Shown here piece by piece: positions 32,410-41,385 of a DNA stretch of 64,000 bases. Each line of letters begins with the position of its first letter. Within the stretch, counting starts at the first letter, position 1. The notes below the pieces were generated by a model, which was given only the letters and a program-made list of their open reading frames with translations, did not search any database and was not told where the DNA came from. The translations under genes were made by a program, and so were the position numbers. The DNA is from Roseomonas sp. KE0001 (GTDB lineage: Bacteria; Pseudomonadota; Alphaproteobacteria; Acetobacterales; Acetobacteraceae): assembly GCF_016107285.1 (NCBI RefSeq), contig NZ_RCVQ01000006.1:248001-312000 (forward strand). Direction: 5' to 3'.

Positions 32410-32631
32410 ATGGCCGAGGTGAGCGTGACATCCGAAATCGCGGCGTCCGTCTGGAAGATCCAGGCCGGGCCGGGGGACCGGGTGGAGGAGGGCGACGTGC
32501 TGATGATCCTGGAGTCCATGAAGATGGAGATCCCGGTCACGGCGCCCTCGGCCGGCCGCGTCACCGCCATCCTGGTGCAGGAGGGGCAGGCGGTGGAGGA
32601 GGAGCAGGCCGTCGCGACGCTGGAGGCCTGA
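32410..32631 (+). CDS. minimal biotinyl-domain carrier protein
   Basis: This 73-aa protein is just one biotinyl domain, with acceptor Lys38 in LESMKMEIPV and a C-terminal VEEEQAVATLEA. It lacks the helix and hinge of AccB and resembles stand-alone carriers of acyl-CoA carboxylases (YngHB type). It carries CO2 between the next-gene biotin carboxylase and the carboxyltransferase encoded at 34641. GAGGGA stands about 8 nt before ATG 32410; an ATG at 32390 overlaps the operator region and is less likely. Confidence 0.88.
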   Translation: MAEVSVTSEIAASVWKIQAGPGDRVEEGDVLMILESMKMEIPVTAPSAGRVTAILVQEGQAVEEEQAVATLEA

Positions 32632-32632
32632 G

Positions 32633-34069
32633 ATGGCCTCCCCCTCCCCGGAGGCTCCCCTGGAGGCGTCCCTGGCCCCCGTGCTGATCGCCAATCGCGG
32701 CGAGATCGCCTGCCGCGTCGCGGCCACCTGCCGCCGCCTCGGCCTGCCCAGCGTGGCGGTGTATTCGGATGCCGATGCCGGGGCCCTGCATGTCGCCGCC
32801 GCCGACCGGGCGGAGCGCATCGGGCCGGCCGCGCCGCGCGAGTCCTACCTGAACATCGAGGCCATCCTGGCGGCGGCGCGGCGCTCCGGCGCCCGGTCGG
32901 TGCATCCGGGCTATGGCTTCCTCAGCGAGAACGCCGACTTCGCCGCCGCCTGCGAGGCCGCCGGCCTGGTCTTCATCGGGCCCCCGGCCGAAGCGATCCG
33001 CGCCATGGGCGGCAAGGCGGCGGCCAAGGCGGTGGCGCGCCGGGCCGGCGTGCCCGCCGTGCCGGGCTATGACGGCGAGGATCAGTCGGACGAGCGCCTC
33101 GCCGCGGAGGCGGAGGCCATCGGCTATCCCGTGATGATCAAGGCGGTGGCCGGAGGCGGCGGACGCGGCATGCGGCGCGTGGCGCGACCCGGCGATTTCG
33201 CCGCCGCGCTGGAGGGCGCCCGGCGCGAGGCCGCCGCCTTCGGCGACACGCGGCTGCTGCTGGAGAAGCTCGTCTCCCGCGCGCGGCACATCGAGGTGCA
33301 GGTCTTCGCCGATGCCCATGGTCATGTGGTGCATCTGGGCGAGCGGGACTGCAGCCTGCAGCGGCGCAACCAGAAGCTGGTGGAGGAATCCCCCGCGCCG
33401 GGGATGACGGCGGCGCTGCGCGAGGAGCTTGGCCGGCGTGCCGTGGCGCTGGCGCGCGCCGTCGGGTATCGCGGCGCCGGCACGGTGGAGTTCGTCGCCG
33501 ATGCCGGCGCGGAGGATGGTGCCGATGCCGGGGCGCTGGCCGCCGACCGCGTCTGGTTCATCGAGATGAACACGCGGCTGCAGGTCGAGCATCCGGTGAC
33601 GGAGATGGTCACCGGCCTCGATCTGGTGGAGTGGCAGCTTCGCATCGCCGCCGGCGCGCCGCTGCCGCTGCGGCAGGAGGAGATCCGCCTCGAGGGCCAT
33701 GCCGTGGAGGCGCGGCTCTGCGCCGAGGACCCGGCGCGCAACTTCCTGCCCTCGCCCGGCACCCTGGCGGCGCTCGCCCTGCCGGAGCCGGGGGGAGGGC
33801 TGCGCGTCGATGCCGGCATCCGCGCCGGCGACAAGGTGACGCCCTTCTACGATCCGATGCTGGCCAAGGTGATCGTGCACGCGCCGGACCGCGCCGCGGC
33901 GCTGGCCGGCCTCGCCGCCGCGCTGCGCCGAGCGCGGGTCGAGGGCATCCGCTGGAATGCCGGCTTCCTGGCCGATCTGCTCGACACGCCGGAGATGCGG
34001 GAGGCGGCCATCGACACCGGCCTCGCCGAGCGCCTCCGTCCCCGCCTGACGCCGCCGCGCGCGGCCTGA
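32633..34069 (+). CDS. biotin carboxylase subunit of an acyl-CoA carboxylase
   Basis: A 478-aa ATP-grasp biotin carboxylase. It shows VLIANRGEIACRVAATCRR (~18-36), SVHPGYGFLSENADFAAACEAAG, ATP loop KAVAGGGGRGMRRV, ERDCSLQRRNQKLVEE (~240-255) and catalytic EMNTRLQVEHPVTEMV (~312-327). It starts one base after the carrier stop. With the carrier and the CT subunit it makes a three-part acyl-CoA carboxylase, distinct from the biotin carboxylase at 14042. Family knowledge suggests propionyl-, methylcrotonyl- or a similar CoA ester; substrate not readable. Confidence 0.92.
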   Translation: MASPSPEAPLEASLAPVLIANRGEIACRVAATCRRLGLPSVAVYSDADAGALHVAAADRAERIGPAAPRESYLNIEAILAAARRSGARSVHPGYGFLSENADFAAACEAAGLVFIGPPAEAIRAMGGKAAAKAVARRAGVPAVPGYDGEDQSDERLAAEAEAIGYPVMIKAVAGGGGRGMRRVARPGDFAAALEGARREAAAFGDTRLLLEKLVSRARHIEVQVFADAHGHVVHLGERDCSLQRRNQKLVEESPAPGMTAALREELGRRAVALARAVGYRGAGTVEFVADAGAEDGADAGALAADRVWFIEMNTRLQVEHPVTEMVTGLDLVEWQLRIAAGAPLPLRQEEIRLEGHAVEARLCAEDPARNFLPSPGTLAALALPEPGGGLRVDAGIRAGDKVTPFYDPMLAKVIVHAPDRAAALAGLAAALRRARVEGIRWNAGFLADLLDTPEMREAAIDTGLAERLRPRLTPPRAA

Positions 34070-34083
34070 CCGAAAGGCTCCCG

Positions 34084-34644
34084 ATGCTGAACGCCATTTC
34101 CCTCTCCCGCCCCGCGGCCCGGCCGTTGCGCGCCGCGCTGCTGGCGCTGGGCGGCAGCCTGGCCATCGCCGCCTCGGCCCAGGTGCAGGTGCCGCTGCAG
34201 CCCGTGCCGATGACGCTGCAGAGCCTCGTCGTGCTGCTGGTCGGCATGGCCTACGGGCCACGGCTCGGCGCCGCCACCCTGGCGCTCTACCTGGCCGAGG
34301 GGCTGGTCGGCCTGCCGGTCTTCGCCGGCTTCAAGGCCGGGCCGGCGGCGCTGCTGGGCCCGACCGGAGGCTACCTGCTGGGCTTCCTGCCCGCCGCCGC
34401 CCTGGCCGGCGCGCTGGCCGCGCGCGGCTGGGGCCAGGGCTGGGCGCGCGGCGCCGCCACCCTGGCGCTGGGCCATGCGGTGATCCTGGCCGCCGGCGTC
34501 TCCTGGCTGGCGGTGCTGGCGGGGCCGGCGGTGGCCGTCAGCGCCGGGCTGCTGCCCTTCCTGCCGGGCACGGCGGTGAAGGTGGCGCTGGGCGCGACGC
34601 TGCTCGCCGCGTTGCGGCGGCGTGGCGCGGAGGCCGGCCGATGA
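34084..34644 (+). CDS. bioY: BioY biotin transporter substrate-binding component
   Basis: A 186-aa membrane protein with about six helices and BioY signatures: VQVPLQPVPMTLQSLVVLLVG (~35-55), GLVGLPVFAGFKAGPAALLG (~73-92) and PTGGYLLGFLPAAALAG. BioY is the S-component of ECF biotin importers and can work alone or with BioMN, which are absent here. It sits between biotin carboxylase and carboxyltransferase genes, so cofactor uptake is co-expressed with the enzyme. It overlaps the next gene by 4 bases. Confidence 0.92.
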   Translation: MLNAISLSRPAARPLRAALLALGGSLAIAASAQVQVPLQPVPMTLQSLVVLLVGMAYGPRLGAATLALYLAEGLVGLPVFAGFKAGPAALLGPTGGYLLGFLPAAALAGALAARGWGQGWARGAATLALGHAVILAAGVSWLAVLAGPAVAVSAGLLPFLPGTAVKVALGATLLAALRRRGAEAGR

Positions 34645-36209
34645 GCTGGCAGCCCGAACTGGACGAGCTGCGCGCCCGCGAGGCGATGGCGCGCGAGCTG
34701 GGCGGCGCCGACAAGGTGCGCCGCCAGCACGATGCCGGGCGGCTGACCGTGCGCGAGCGGGTGGAGGGGCTGGTCGATGCCGGCAGCTTCCGCGAGACCG
34801 GGGCCATCGCCGGCAAGGCGCAGTACGACGAGGCGGGCCGGCTCAGCGGCTTCCAGCCCTCCAACTGCGTCTTCGGCCGCGCCGAGCTGAACGGCCGCCC
34901 GGTCGTCGTGGTCGGCGACGACTTCACGGTGCGCGGCGGCTCGGCCGATGCCACGATCCGCGAGAAGCCGATCATGGCCGAGCGGCTGGCGCACGACTTC
35001 CGTCTGCCGCTGATCCGCATGATCGAGGGCTCGGGTGGCGGCGGCTCGGTGCGCACCATCGAGACCACCGGGCGCGCCAACCTGCCGGGCGGCATCGGCG
35101 GCGGCTGGCTCTACCATTACACCACGGAGAATCTCAGCGTCGTGCCGGTGGTGGGGCTGGGGCTCGGCTCGGTCGCCGGTCTCGGCGCCGCGCGGCTGGC
35201 CTCGACCCATTTCTCGGTCATGACCAAGGAGACCGCCTCGATGTTCGTGGCCGGCCCGCCCGTGGTGGCGCGGCTGGGCCAGACGCTGGAGAAGAAGGCG
35301 CTGGGCGGCTGGGAGATCCAGACGCGCAGCGGCGCCATCGACCACGCCGTCGATACCGAGGCGGAGGCCTTCGCCTGCGCCCGGCGCTTCCTCTCCTACC
35401 TGCCCTCCTCGGTCCATGAACTGCCGCCGCTGGCGGCGCCCGGGGATCCGAAGGACGATCCGGCGCGGCGTGACGAGAAGCTCTTCACCGCCATCCCGCG
35501 CGACCGCCGGCAGGTCTACAAGATCCGCCCGATCATCGAATCCGTCGTGGACCAGGGCAGCTTCTTCGAGATGGGGAAGATGTTCGGCCGCTCCATCGTC
35601 ACCGGCCTGGCGCGGCTCGACGGGCATCCGGTGGCGGTGATGGCGAGCGATCCCTTCTTCTACGGCGGCTCCTGGACCGCCGACACCTGCCAGAAGGTGA
35701 TCCGCTTCCTCGACCTCGCCGAGACCTTCCACCTGCCCGTGGTCTATCTGATGGACTGCCCGGGCTTCATGATCGGGCTGGAGGCGGAGAAGGCGGCGAC
35801 CATCCGCCTCGGCGTGCGTGCCATGGCGGCGCTGAACCAGACGACGGTGCCCTTCTGCACCATGATCCTGCGCAACGCCTTCGGCGTCGCGGGGGTGGCG
35901 CACCAGCCGGCCGGGCGGCTCTCGCTGCGCTATGCCTGGCTCTCGGCGCGCTGGGGCTCGCTGCCGCTGGAAGGCGGCATCGAGGCGGCCTACCGCGCCG
36001 AGCTGGACGAGGCGGCGGACCCGAAGGCGAAGCTCGCCGAGATCGAGCAGCGGCTGGAGCAGCTCCGCTCGCCCTTCCGCACCGCCGAGGCCTTCTGGGT
36101 CGAGGAGATCATCGACCCGCGCGACACCCGCCGCCTGCTCTGCGAGTTCGCGCATCTGGCCCGGCCGCTGCTGGAGCCGCGCCCCTCGGGGCTGCGCATG
36201 CGGCCGTGA
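34641..36209 (+). CDS. acyl-CoA carboxylase carboxyltransferase subunit (PCC-beta/MCC-beta type)
   Basis: A 522-aa crotonase-fold carboxyltransferase with two halves. N-terminal: ADKVRRQHDAGRLTVRERVEGLVDAGSF and MIEGSGGGGSVRTIETTGRANL with the oxyanion region near GLGLGSVAGLGAARLA. C-terminal: MDCPGFMIGLEAEKAATIRLGVR and FGVAGVAHQPAGR. It would transfer CO2 from biotin to an acyl-CoA. Its ATG overlaps the bioY stop. Likely substrate is the CoA ester generated by the class III CoA-transferase across the divergent promoter region; this is inference. Confidence 0.9.
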   Translation: MSWQPELDELRAREAMARELGGADKVRRQHDAGRLTVRERVEGLVDAGSFRETGAIAGKAQYDEAGRLSGFQPSNCVFGRAELNGRPVVVVGDDFTVRGGSADATIREKPIMAERLAHDFRLPLIRMIEGSGGGGSVRTIETTGRANLPGGIGGGWLYHYTTENLSVVPVVGLGLGSVAGLGAARLASTHFSVMTKETASMFVAGPPVVARLGQTLEKKALGGWEIQTRSGAIDHAVDTEAEAFACARRFLSYLPSSVHELPPLAAPGDPKDDPARRDEKLFTAIPRDRRQVYKIRPIIESVVDQGSFFEMGKMFGRSIVTGLARLDGHPVAVMASDPFFYGGSWTADTCQKVIRFLDLAETFHLPVVYLMDCPGFMIGLEAEKAATIRLGVRAMAALNQTTVPFCTMILRNAFGVAGVAHQPAGRLSLRYAWLSARWGSLPLEGGIEAAYRAELDEAADPKAKLAEIEQRLEQLRSPFRTAEAFWVEEIIDPRDTRRLLCEFAHLARPLLEPRPSGLRMRP

Positions 36210-36277
36210 GGCAACCCCGCCGGGCGCGGGCCGCCCGGCGGCGCGACCATGGGGAAGCAATGGGAAGGGGACGGATC

Positions 36278-37249
36278 ATGGCGATGCGGCGGCTCCATGG
36301 CATGTCGGCGGGTCTGGCGGCCCTGCTGTTCTGCTCCGCGCCACAGGCCCAGGGCTTCCCGGAGCATCCGCCCCGCATCCTGGGCGGCTTCGCGGCGGGC
36401 GGCACCAGCGACATCGTCAACCGGCTGATCGCCGAGGCGGTGGCGCCGGACTTCGGCCAGCGCCCGGTCGTGGAGGTGCGGACCGGCGCCAACGGCTTCA
36501 TCGCGGCCGCCGAGGCGGCACGTGGCGCGCCGGACGGGCTGACCGTCGTGCAGTGCTCCACCGGCCTGCTCACCATCAGCCCGCAACTGCCGGGCGCGCA
36601 GATCCCGATCGATCCGGCGCGGGACCTCGTGCCGATCGCCAATGTCGCGCATTCCAGCCAGGTGATGGTGGTCTCGGCCCGCTCGCCCTATCGCAGCGTG
36701 GCCGAATTCGTCGCAGCGGCGCGCGAGCGGCCCGGCCGCCTGACCTTCGCCAGCGCCGGCATCGGCTCGGTCTCCCATCTCTCCGGCGCCCGTCTCGCGC
36801 GGGTCGCGGCGCTGGAGCTGGTTCATGTCCCCTATCGTGGGGCGGCGCCGGGCGTGCTGGACGTGGCGGCCGGGCGCGCCGACACCATCATCACCAATCT
36901 CGGCGACGTGGTGGCGCAGCTGGGCGAGGGGCTGCGCCTGCTCGCCTTCGCCGATGGCATTGGCTCGCCGCGCTTCGCCGGCGTGCCGCAGGTCTCGGAC
37001 ACCCTGCCGGGCTATGCGGTGAGCGGCTGGTTCGGCCTGTGTGGTCCGCGCGGCCTGCCGCCGGCGCTGGCCGCGCGCTGGTTCGAGGCGCTGCGCAGCG
37101 GCTTCGACGATCCCGCGCTGCGGCGGCGCCTGGACGAGAACGGGCTGGTGCTGCGGCTGGAGGACAGCGCGGCCTTCGCCCGCACCGTCGCGGCGGACCG
37201 GCAGGGCTGGGGCGAGGTGATCCGCGCCGCCGGCATCCGGGCCGAATGA
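36278..37249 (+). CDS. Bug-family substrate-binding protein, first of tandem pair
   Basis: A 323-aa protein with a leader (RRLHGMSAGLAALLFCSAPQAQG). Bug motifs: PRILGGFAAGGTSDIVNRLIAE (~29-50), RTGANGFIAAAEAARGAPDG, VHVPYRGAAPGVLDVAAGRAD (~183-203) and a C-terminal GEVIRAAGIRAE. It is co-directional with the carboxylase genes and probably a dedicated high-affinity acid-binding protein. ATG 36278 has AAGGGGA at 7 nt; the in-frame ATG at 36260 lacks a good site. It is a close paralogue of the next gene. Confidence 0.87.
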   Translation: MAMRRLHGMSAGLAALLFCSAPQAQGFPEHPPRILGGFAAGGTSDIVNRLIAEAVAPDFGQRPVVEVRTGANGFIAAAEAARGAPDGLTVVQCSTGLLTISPQLPGAQIPIDPARDLVPIANVAHSSQVMVVSARSPYRSVAEFVAAARERPGRLTFASAGIGSVSHLSGARLARVAALELVHVPYRGAAPGVLDVAAGRADTIITNLGDVVAQLGEGLRLLAFADGIGSPRFAGVPQVSDTLPGYAVSGWFGLCGPRGLPPALAARWFEALRSGFDDPALRRRLDENGLVLRLEDSAAFARTVAADRQGWGEVIRAAGIRAE

Positions 37250-37290
37250 GTACAGGCCGAACAAGATCCGCCTGGGGAAGGAAACACGGA

Positions 37291-38262
37291 ATGAGAAGGC
37301 TTCTGGGACTGGCGCTGCTGGGCGCCGGATTGCTGCCGGGCATCGCCCTGGGGCAGGCCGCCCCGCCCGCCGGGGAGACGCTCCGCATCATCGCCGGCTT
37401 CTCGCCCGGCGGCACCAGCGACATCATGGCGCGGCTGATGGCGGAAGCCATGGCGCCCGTCCTCGGCCAGCGGGTGCTGGTCGAGAACCGCACCGGCGCC
37501 AATGGCTTCATCGCCGCCGAGGCGGTGGCGCGCGGCCCGGTGGATGGCAGCGTGGTCTTCCAGTGCCCGATGGGCACCATGACCATCAGCCCCGAGCTGC
37601 CCGGCCTGACGCTGCCGGTCGATCCGGGCCAGGACCTGATCCCGGTCGCCAATGCCACCCTCTCCCGCTACGGCGTGGCGGTGGGCGCGCGCAGCCCCTA
37701 CCGCAGCCTGCAGGACGTCCTGGCCGAGGGGCGGAAGCGGCCGGGGGCGCTGAGCTATGCCTCGGCCGGCGGCGGCTCGGCGCAGCACCTCTCGGGCGAG
37801 CGGCTGAGCCGGATGGCCGGGCTGCAGCTGCTGCACGTGCCCTATCGCGGCGCTGCGCCCGCCATGCTGGACGTGATCGCCGGCCGGGCGGACCTCATCA
37901 TCAGCAATCTCGGCGACATGATCCGCCAGGTGGAGGGCGGCGAGCTGCGCCTGCTGGCGGTGGGCGACAGTGGCGAGCTGGAAGGCTATCCGGGCCTTGC
38001 CAAGCTGCCGGAGGTCGTGCCGGGGCTGGAGGTGGTCGGCTGGTTCGGCTTCTGCGGGCCGCGTGGCATGGCGCCGGAGGCGGTGGCGCGCTGGTCCGGC
38101 GCGGTGAGGACGGCGCTGGAGAATCCGGAGCTGCGGAAGAAGCTGCTGGGCAACGGGCTGACGCCGCTCTTCGAGGACCAGGCGGCCTTCGGCGCGCGCA
38201 TGGCGCGCGACCGCAGGCTCTGGGGCGAGACGATCCGCGCGGCGGGCATCCGGGCGGATTGA
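37291..38262 (+). CDS. Bug-family substrate-binding protein, second of tandem pair
   Basis: A 323-aa protein with a leader (RRLLGLALLGAGLLPGIALGQA). Its motifs nearly repeat the preceding gene: ILAGF-like GFSPGGTSDIMARLMAEAMA, RTGANGFIAAEAVARGPVDG, LLHVPYRGAAPAMLDVIAGRAD, and the C-terminal ETIRAAGIRAD. Equal length and the same end motif indicate tandem duplication. AAGGA lies about 9 nt before the ATG. Divergence in the middle suggests different ligands. A strong hairpin follows the stop. Confidence 0.87.
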   Translation: MRRLLGLALLGAGLLPGIALGQAAPPAGETLRIIAGFSPGGTSDIMARLMAEAMAPVLGQRVLVENRTGANGFIAAEAVARGPVDGSVVFQCPMGTMTISPELPGLTLPVDPGQDLIPVANATLSRYGVAVGARSPYRSLQDVLAEGRKRPGALSYASAGGGSAQHLSGERLSRMAGLQLLHVPYRGAAPAMLDVIAGRADLIISNLGDMIRQVEGGELRLLAVGDSGELEGYPGLAKLPEVVPGLEVVGWFGFCGPRGMAPEAVARWSGAVRTALENPELRKKLLGNGLTPLFEDQAAFGARMARDRRLWGETIRAAGIRAD

Positions 38263-38270
38263 GGTCCGTG

Positions 38271-38297
38271 CCGGGCGGGGCCCGCCGCCCCGCCCGG
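38271..38297. terminator. perfect 11-bp hairpin between convergent genes
   Basis: CCGGGCGGGGC (38271-38281) pairs perfectly with GCCCCGCCCGG (38287-38297) around the loop CCGCC. It fills the 43-bp gap between the Bug gene and ilvD, which converge here, and probably ends transcription in both directions, though no U-tract follows. Confidence 0.6.
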
Positions 38298-38305
38298 AAG
38301 GGCTC

Positions 38306-40162
38306 TCAGCGCCGCCGCAGCTGGCTGACGTCGCGCACCGCGCCGCGCGCCGCGCTGGTGGTCAGCGCGCCATAGGCCTGCAGCGCCATCGACACCTTGC
38401 GCTGGCGGTCCGGCTGCCAGGCCGCCTCGCCCTTCGCCTCCATGGCGGCGCGGCGCGCGGCGAGCTCTTCGTCGGAGAGGTCGACGCGCAGCACGCGGTT
38501 CGGGATGTCGATGACGATGGTGTCGCCGCTCTCGACCAGGCCGATGGCGCCGCCTTCCGCCGCCTCGGGCGAGATATGGCCGATGGAGAGGCCGGAGCTG
38601 CCGCCGGAGAAGCGGCCGTCGGTGATGAGCGCGCAGGAGGAGGCGAGGCCCTTCGACTTCAGGTAGCTCGTCGGGTAGAGCATCTCCTGCATGCCGGGCC
38701 CGCCCTTCGGCCCCTCGTAGCGGATCAGCACCACGTCGCCCGGCTTCACCCTGTTGCCGAGGATGGCCGAGACCGCCGCCTCCTGGCTCTCGAAGATCAC
38801 CGCGGGGCCGGAGAAGGTCAGCAGCTTCGCATCCACCCCGGCGGTCTTCACGATGGCGCCGTCCAGCGCGATGTTGCCGTAGAGCACGGCCAGCCCGCCG
38901 TCGCGGCTGAAGGCGTGCCCGATGTCGCGCACCACGCCGCCGGCGCGGTCGGCGTCGAGCGTCCGGTAGCGCTCGGCCTGGCTGAAGGCCTCGGTGGTGC
39001 GGACGCCGCCGGGCGCCGCGCCGTAGAGGGTGGTGGCGTCATCGCCCTGCTGCCGGCCGGGCGCCTTGATGTCCCACTTCTCCAGCGCGGCGGCGAGGCT
39101 CGGCGCATGCACCATCGGCAGCTCGCGGTGCAGCAGGCCGGCGCGGTCCAGTTCGCCCAGGATGCCCATGATGCCGCCGGCGCGGTGCACGTCCTCCATG
39201 TAGACATCGGCGATGTTGGGCGCGACCTTGCAGAGGTTCGGCACGCGGCGCGACAGCCGGTCGATGTCGGCCATGCGGAAGGGGATGCCGCCCTCCTCCG
39301 CCGCCGCCAGCAGGTGCAGCACCGTGTTGGTCGAGCCGCCCATGGCGATGTCGAGCGACATGGCGTTCTCGAAGGCCTCGAAGGTGGCGATGCCGCGCGG
39401 CAGGGCGGTGGCGTCCTCCTGCTCGTACCAGCGGCGCGCCAGGTCGACGATCAGCCAGCCGGCCTCGACGAAGAGCTTGCGGCGGTCGGCATGGGTCGCG
39501 ACGATGCTGCCGTTGCCGGGCAGGGCGAGGCCCAGCGCCTCGGTCAGGCAGTTCATCGAATTGGCGGTGAACATGCCGGAGCAGGAGCCGCAGGTCGGAC
39601 AGGCCGAGCGCTCCAGCCGCTCCGCCTCGGCGTCGCTGACATTCGGGTTGGCGGCGGAGACCATGGCGGTGATCAGGTCGGATCGCTGGGTGGCGCCGCC
39701 GCTCGGCCGCCCCGCCTCCATCGGCCCGCCCGAGACGAAGACGGTCGGGATGTTCAGCCGCATCGCCGCCATCAGCATGCCGGGCGTGATCTTGTCGCAG
39801 TTGCTGATGCAGACCAGCGCGTCGGCGCAATGGGCGTTGACCATGTACTCGACCGCGTCGGCGATCAGCTCGCGCGAGGGGAGGCTGTAGAGCATCCCGT
39901 CATGGCCCATGGCGATGCCGTCATCGACGGCGATGGTGTTGAACTCCTTGGCCACGCCGCCCGCCGCCTCGACCTCGCGCGCGACCAGCTGGCCGAGGTC
40001 CTTCAGGTGCACATGGCCGGGCACGAACTGGGTGAAGGAATTCGCGATGGCGATGATCGGCTTGCCGAAATCGCCGTCCTTCATGCCGGTGGCGCGCCAG
40101 AGGCTGCGCGCGCCGGCCATGTTGCGGCCATGGGTGGTGGTGCGGGAGCGGTAAGCGGGCAT
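38306..40162 (-). CDS. ilvD: dihydroxy-acid dehydratase
   Basis: A 618-aa IlvD at normal length. It shows [17 protein letters not shown] near the N-terminus, the Fe-S cysteines in [13 protein letters not shown] (~124) and [19 protein letters not shown] (~194-212), [15 protein letters not shown], and C-terminal [20 protein letters not shown]. It dehydrates 2,3-dihydroxy-3-methyl acids in valine/isoleucine and pantothenate synthesis. Start 40162 gives the family N-terminus with AGGA about 8 nt upstream; an in-frame ATG 11 codons earlier is less likely. No other ilv genes are near. Confidence 0.95.
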   Translation of the reverse strand: MPAYRSRTTTHGRNMAGARSLWRATGMKDGDFGKPIIAIANSFTQFVPGHVHLKDLGQLVAREVEAAGGVAKEFNTIAVDDGIAMGHDGMLYSLPSRELIADAVEYMVNAHCADALVCISNCDKITPGMLMAAMRLNIPTVFVSGGPMEAGRPSGGATQRSDLITAMVSAANPNVSDAEAERLERSACPTCGSCSGMFTANSMNCLTEALGLALPGNGSIVATHADRRKLFVEAGWLIVDLARRWYEQEDATALPRGIATFEAFENAMSLDIAMGGSTNTVLHLLAAAEEGGIPFRMADIDRLSRRVPNLCKVAPNIADVYMEDVHRAGGIMGILGELDRAGLLHRELPMVHAPSLAAALEKWDIKAPGRQQGDDATTLYGAAPGGVRTTEAFSQAERYRTLDADRAGGVVRDIGHAFSRDGGLAVLYGNIALDGAIVKTAGVDAKLLTFSGPAVIFESQEAAVSAILGNRVKPGDVVLIRYEGPKGGPGMQEMLYPTSYLKSKGLASSCALITDGRFSGGSSGLSIGHISPEAAEGGAIGLVESGDTIVIDIPNRVLRVDLSDEELAARRAAMEAKGEAAWQPDRQRKVSMALQAYGALTTSAARGAVRDVSQLRRR

Positions 40163-40276
40163 CGGCAGGGTCCTGGACGGCGTTCTTGTCCCCATCGGGG
40201 CGCGGGGGGTGTTGGAGGTATCGCAGCCGGCCGGGCGAGTCCATCGGCGGCGGCGCCGAGGCCTGGAGGGGGCGGG

Positions 40277-41329
40277 TCAGCGGTCCCGGCCCATCCAGGC
40301 CTCGGCCGCGCGGTCGGCGCCGGAGGGCAGGGGGGCGGCGGGATCGGCCATCCAGGCCAGCACATCGGCGGCGACGGCATCCCGCCCCTTGTCGCGCAGC
40401 AGCATGTGGTAGCCGGTGGCGTAATAGCCCGCGCGGTGCCTGGCGGCGCCCTCGGGGGCGCCCTCCGGGGCGGGCGGCAGGGCGCGCAGCAGCCCGCGCA
40501 CCGGGCCGGGGGAGATGATGCGGTCCCTGGCGCCGTAGAGCACCAGCAGCGGGGCCCCGAGCCGCGGGGCCGCCGCCTTGGCCGCGTCCATCAGCCCGAT
40601 CAGGCCATAGAGCGTGTCCACCCGCACCTCCTTGTAGGTCAGTGGGTCGCGGCTCCAGCCCCGCATCGCCTCCTCGTTGTCGGTGGGCGCGAAGCCGGGG
40701 GCCGCGTTGCGGAACTCGAGCAGCGGCACGGTGTGCGCCGCCAGCTCGAGCACCTGCCGGGTCAGCCAGGACATGTCGGCGCGCCCTTCCAGGGCCGGGG
40801 CGACGAGGATCAGCCCATCGACCGGCAGGGGTTCCGCGCCGCTCGCCGCCAGCATCGCCACGGCGCCGCCCATGCTCTCGCCGAGCAGGAAGAAGGGCAG
40901 GCCGGGATGGCGCTGCCGCAGCAGCCGCGCCGCCGCCGCCGCATCGGCGGCCAGGGCTTCGGCGCCGGCCCAGACGCCGCGATGCGGGGCGGCGCCGAAG
41001 CCGCGCTGGTCATAGGCATAGACGAGGACGCCGGCGGCCAGGAAGGGCTCGGCGGCGCGCCGGAAGGCGTTGCCGGCGGTATCGCCGAAGCCGTGCAGGC
41101 CGAGCAGCACGGCGCGCGGCGGTCCCTCCGGCCGCCAGATGTGCAGCGGCAGGCGGGCGCCGTCGGGCATGACCAGCGCCTCCTCCCGCAGGGCCGGCGC
41201 CGCCAGGGGCGGGCCGGCCGGAATCGTGCGCGGCGCGCAGGCGGCAAGGCCGGACAGCACGGCCAGGAGCAGGGGGAGGACCCAGGGGAGGACCCAGGGG
41301 AGGACCAGGGGGAGGACCAGACGGATCAT
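40277..41329 (-). CDS. lipoprotein alpha/beta hydrolase (lysophospholipase-like)
   Basis: A 350-aa hydrolase with an unusual leader: an N-terminal (Val/Trp)-Leu-Pro-rich hydrophobic run, then SGLAACAP, a fair lipobox (Cys ~31). The hydrolase core shows LLGLHGFGDTAGNAFRRA (HG motif), the nucleophile elbow LLGESMGGAVAML (Ser ~150), GARDRIISPG (Asp) and a C-terminal GYHMLLRDKG (His). It is typical of monoacylglycerol lipase/serine aminopeptidase S33 proteins, here membrane-anchored. The leader is built from 12-nt repeats at 41271-41320. Confidence 0.85.
   Translation of the reverse strand: MIRLVLPLVLPWVLPWVLPLLLAVLSGLAACAPRTIPAGPPLAAPALREEALVMPDGARLPLHIWRPEGPPRAVLLGLHGFGDTAGNAFRRAAEPFLAAGVLVYAYDQRGFGAAPHRGVWAGAEALAADAAAAARLLRQRHPGLPFFLLGESMGGAVAMLAASGAEPLPVDGLILVAPALEGRADMSWLTRQVLELAAHTVPLLEFRNAAPGFAPTDNEEAMRGWSRDPLTYKEVRVDTLYGLIGLMDAAKAAAPRLGAPLLVLYGARDRIISPGPVRGLLRALPPAPEGAPEGAARHRAGYYATGYHMLLRDKGRDAVAADVLAWMADPAAPLPSGADRAAEAWMGRDR
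41271..41320 (-). repeat. 12-nt in-frame repeat encoding the hydrolase signal peptide core
   Basis: About four copies of a G-rich ~12-nt unit (GGGGAGGACCCA on the + strand) encode a repeating (Val)-Leu-Pro-(Trp/Leu) motif in the hydrophobic core of the leader. Prolines in a signal h-region are unusual. Confidence 0.75.
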
Positions 41330-41385
41330 CGGTGCGGCGCAGCATGGCCCGCGCGCCGCGTCAGGGCCAGCGAAAGGCGGCCTCC

